Assembly (NCBI GenBank): GCA_903915535.1
Contig: CAIWTJ010000272.1
Span: 1-64,000 of the forward strand
DNA length: 64,000 nucleotides
Reading direction: 5' to 3'
From: Enhydrobacter aerosaccus
Lineage (GTDB): Bacteria > Pseudomonadota > Alphaproteobacteria > Reyranellales > Reyranellaceae
Part shown: in pieces, positions 62,818-64,000 of the stretch
Layout: each line of letters begins with the position of its first letter
Position numbering within the stretch: position 1 is the first letter of the stretch
Made by a program: the position numbers and the translations under genes
Notes under the pieces: generated by a model
Seen by the model: only the letters and a program-made list of their open reading frames with translations
The model's database searches: none
Told to the model about the DNA's origin: nothing

Positions 62818-63492
62818 ATGTCAAATTTCATCGACTTCGCCGCGCTCAAGGCGGCAGTCTCAATCGACGCTGTTGCCGATTGGCTTCAGCTCGACCTCAA
62901 CAAGAAGCCCAACGGCCAGATGCGCGGTTGCTGCCCCATGCACAACGGCACAAATGACCGCGAGTTCGTCATCACGCCGAGCAAGGGACTGTTCTTTTGC
63001 TTCGGCCCGTGCGGTGGTGGAGACGCCATAAACCTGACCGCTCACGTCCTGAAGATCGGGACGAAGGAGGCGGCGCAGCGGATAGCAGAACGCTTCAAAA
63101 TCGGGGAAAGTGCGCGTCCAACCGCGCCAGTTCCCTCGTCTCCGCAAACCGATAGCGCCCCGCCTCAATCGACGGACGCTCTAAAGCCCCTCGACTATCT
63201 GACAACCGATCATCCTGCTATCGAAGCCCTCGGGCTGACCGTCGCAGTCTGCAAAGCACTCGGTATCGGCTTCGCGCCGAAAGGCATGATGCGAGGCCGT
63301 ATCGTGTTTCCACTTCGACTGCCGAACGGAACGCTCATCGGCTACCAGGGATTGGCGACGAAGGAGGACATGACACCCCTCCTGCTATTCCCGAAGAACC
63401 TCGACCAGATGGTCGCCGCTCCCGCTAAGGAAGAGGAAGCGCCGAAACAACAGCCGGATGAGCTTCGCAAACTATTTCGTGTCGTCGCTTAG
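62818..63492 (+). CDS. CHC2 zinc-finger primase-like protein
   Basis: A 224-residue protein. MRGCCPMHNGTNDREFVITP and FFCFGPCGGGDAINLTAHVL form the CHC2 zinc finger of DnaG-type primases. After a Pro-rich linker, LGIGFAPKGMMRGRIVFPLR and GTLIGYQGLATKED resemble the start of the primase catalytic region, but there is no full toprim domain, so it is a short form as seen on mobilizable islands. AGGAGG ribosome site. Confidence 0.75.
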   Translation: MSNFIDFAALKAAVSIDAVADWLQLDLNKKPNGQMRGCCPMHNGTNDREFVITPSKGLFFCFGPCGGGDAINLTAHVLKIGTKEAAQRIAERFKIGESARPTAPVPSSPQTDSAPPQSTDALKPLDYLTTDHPAIEALGLTVAVCKALGIGFAPKGMMRGRIVFPLRLPNGTLIGYQGLATKEDMTPLLLFPKNLDQMVAAPAKEEEAPKQQPDELRKLFRVVA

Positions 63493-63727
63493 GCGGCACA
63501 GTTCCCCAGAACGAGTGCTCATCGCTTGTTCGGCCCTCTCCTTCACCGGAGGGGGCTTCTTTCTTGAGAGAATGCTCGCTTCGTTTCCGAGCGCGCTGTC
63601 CACTTGTCGACACCCAGCGCTGGGTTATCTGTTGGCCCTCGTTCTACTCGCCACGCTATTGGCGCAGTATTGGGATGTTACTCATCCGCCTCGGGAGAAG
63701 CGGGAGCGCTATCGGATGCCTGACTGA
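63458..63727 (+). CDS. Small membrane protein
   Basis: An 89-residue frame with one clear transmembrane segment (LGYLLALVLLATLLAQYWDV) and a basic end. Its start lies inside the end of the primase-like gene (35-bp overlap). Its end overlaps the next, opposite gene by about 50 bp. Plausible but unconfirmed. Confidence 0.4.
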   Translation: MSFANYFVSSLRRHSSPERVLIACSALSFTGGGFFLERMLASFPSALSTCRHPALGYLLALVLLATLLAQYWDVTHPPREKRERYRMPD

Positions 63728-63998
63728 GGCTTTGCGCTTCAGGATTAGGGGTCGCGTAGTTGATTTCAGTCGGTGGCTTCTCGATAGGCACAGGTACTGG
63801 AGAAGCACGAGCCACCGGAGGAGCAGGATACTTCTCCATCTGCCTCGCGATGTATCGCAGGCCACGCTCCTCAGCAGGTATCGGCGCGAAAATACTGGCG
63901 ACTCGGCCAAGGTAAACGCTCTTCGTCTTCACCTTCTTGCCGACGCGGTAGCTCGTCTGTTCATAGACGTACTGCCTGCCGTTGATGGTTTTGACCAC
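63678..63998 (-). CDS. Hypothetical mobile-element protein (5' end at or beyond window edge)
   Basis: A 106-residue frame starting at GTG 63998, possibly continuing upstream outside the window. KTINGRQYVYEQTSYRVGKK with VKTKSVYLGRV is a pattern shared by small proteins on integrative elements. The C-terminal half is Pro/Ala/Ser-rich and looks disordered. Confidence 0.55.
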   Translation of the reverse strand: MVKTINGRQYVYEQTSYRVGKKVKTKSVYLGRVASIFAPIPAEERGLRYIARQMEKYPAPPVARASPVPVPIEKPPTEINYATPNPEAQSLSQASDSAPASPEADE

Positions 63999-64000
63999 GC

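Larger units (their letters stand above)
55587..64000. mobile_element. Second integrative element (left part), probably mobilizable
   Basis: It begins at the 3' end of tRNA-Gly, with a P4-type integrase 146 bp downstream, and runs past the window end. Base composition is clearly less GC-rich than the prophage. It carries an AlpA-like regulator, two conjugation-type ATPases, a replication-relaxation protein, a DUF5663-like protein and a CHC2 primase-like protein. It has no CGAACGSCGTTCG sites. Its right attachment site is not in the window. Confidence 0.75.

Overview
The window is high-GC, alphaproteobacterial DNA. The flanking housekeeping genes suggest a Rhodospirillales-like host, but genus-level assignment is a guess. 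It holds three blocks. (1) Host chromosome, 1-5220: the end of a cyclohexadienyl/prephenate dehydrogenase gene, a ChaC-type gamma-glutamylcyclotransferase, a TetR regulator divergent from a PLP-dependent transsulfuration enzyme, and a two-gene operon of an acyl-CoA dehydrogenase and a trans-3-hydroxy-L-proline dehydratase-like protein. (2) A complete-looking prophage of about 50 kb, 5221-55548, inserted at the anticodon loop of a tRNA-Gly(CCC) gene. (3) The start of a second, less GC-rich integrative element (55587 to the window end), abutting the 3' end of the same tRNA.

Prophage layout: a tyrosine integrase lies beside the left attachment site. A leftward operon of about 26 mostly small, translationally coupled genes (18446 down to 6665) carries a putative DNA base-hypermodification enzyme, a Gp37/Gp68 (DUF5131) protein, an ASCH protein, a nucleoside deoxyribosyltransferase-like protein, an acetyltransferase and a CTPase-type ParB-like protein. 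The immunity region (18447-20411) has an S24-type repressor, a Cro-like gene, an exported protein and palindromic operators on both sides. A rightward early region (20408-27759) carries a CII-like regulator, primase, methyltransferase, replicative ATPase and a GTTACA-repeat region that may be the replication origin. One secreted nuclease gene is inserted on the opposite strand. The late region (27850-54429) has a lambda-like packaging and head set (GpA-type terminase, gpW, portal, S49 protease, decoration protein D, capsid E) followed by a Mu-like contractile tail (sheath, tube, frameshifted chaperone, tape measure, gp43-gp48 equivalents), tail fibres and a lysis cassette (holin-like, amidase, spanin-like lipoproteins). 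The virion should therefore be a contractile-tailed phage with a lambda-type head.

The most striking signal is not a gene. The exact 13-bp near-palindrome CGAACGSCGTTCG occurs 17 times from 5368 to 52017, at rather even spacing (mostly 1.7-4.9 kb), and is absent from the host flank and the second element. Fourteen copies lie in genes and are read in three different frames (giving ERRS, NGVR/NAVR or RTAF/RTPF), mostly near protein termini or linkers, so selection acts on the DNA. Three copies are intergenic, one at the exact centre of a 35-nt perfect inverted repeat. The prophage also encodes a ParB-like protein with CTP-binding-type motifs and no ParA. A phage-wide ParB/parS-like or other DNA-marking system is the best hypothesis.

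The second element has its own P4-type integrase, an AlpA-like regulator, two VirD4/HerA-like ATPases (one with a degenerate P-loop), a replication-relaxation protein, a CHC2 primase-like protein and several small proteins. It looks like an integrative mobilizable element and runs off the right edge.
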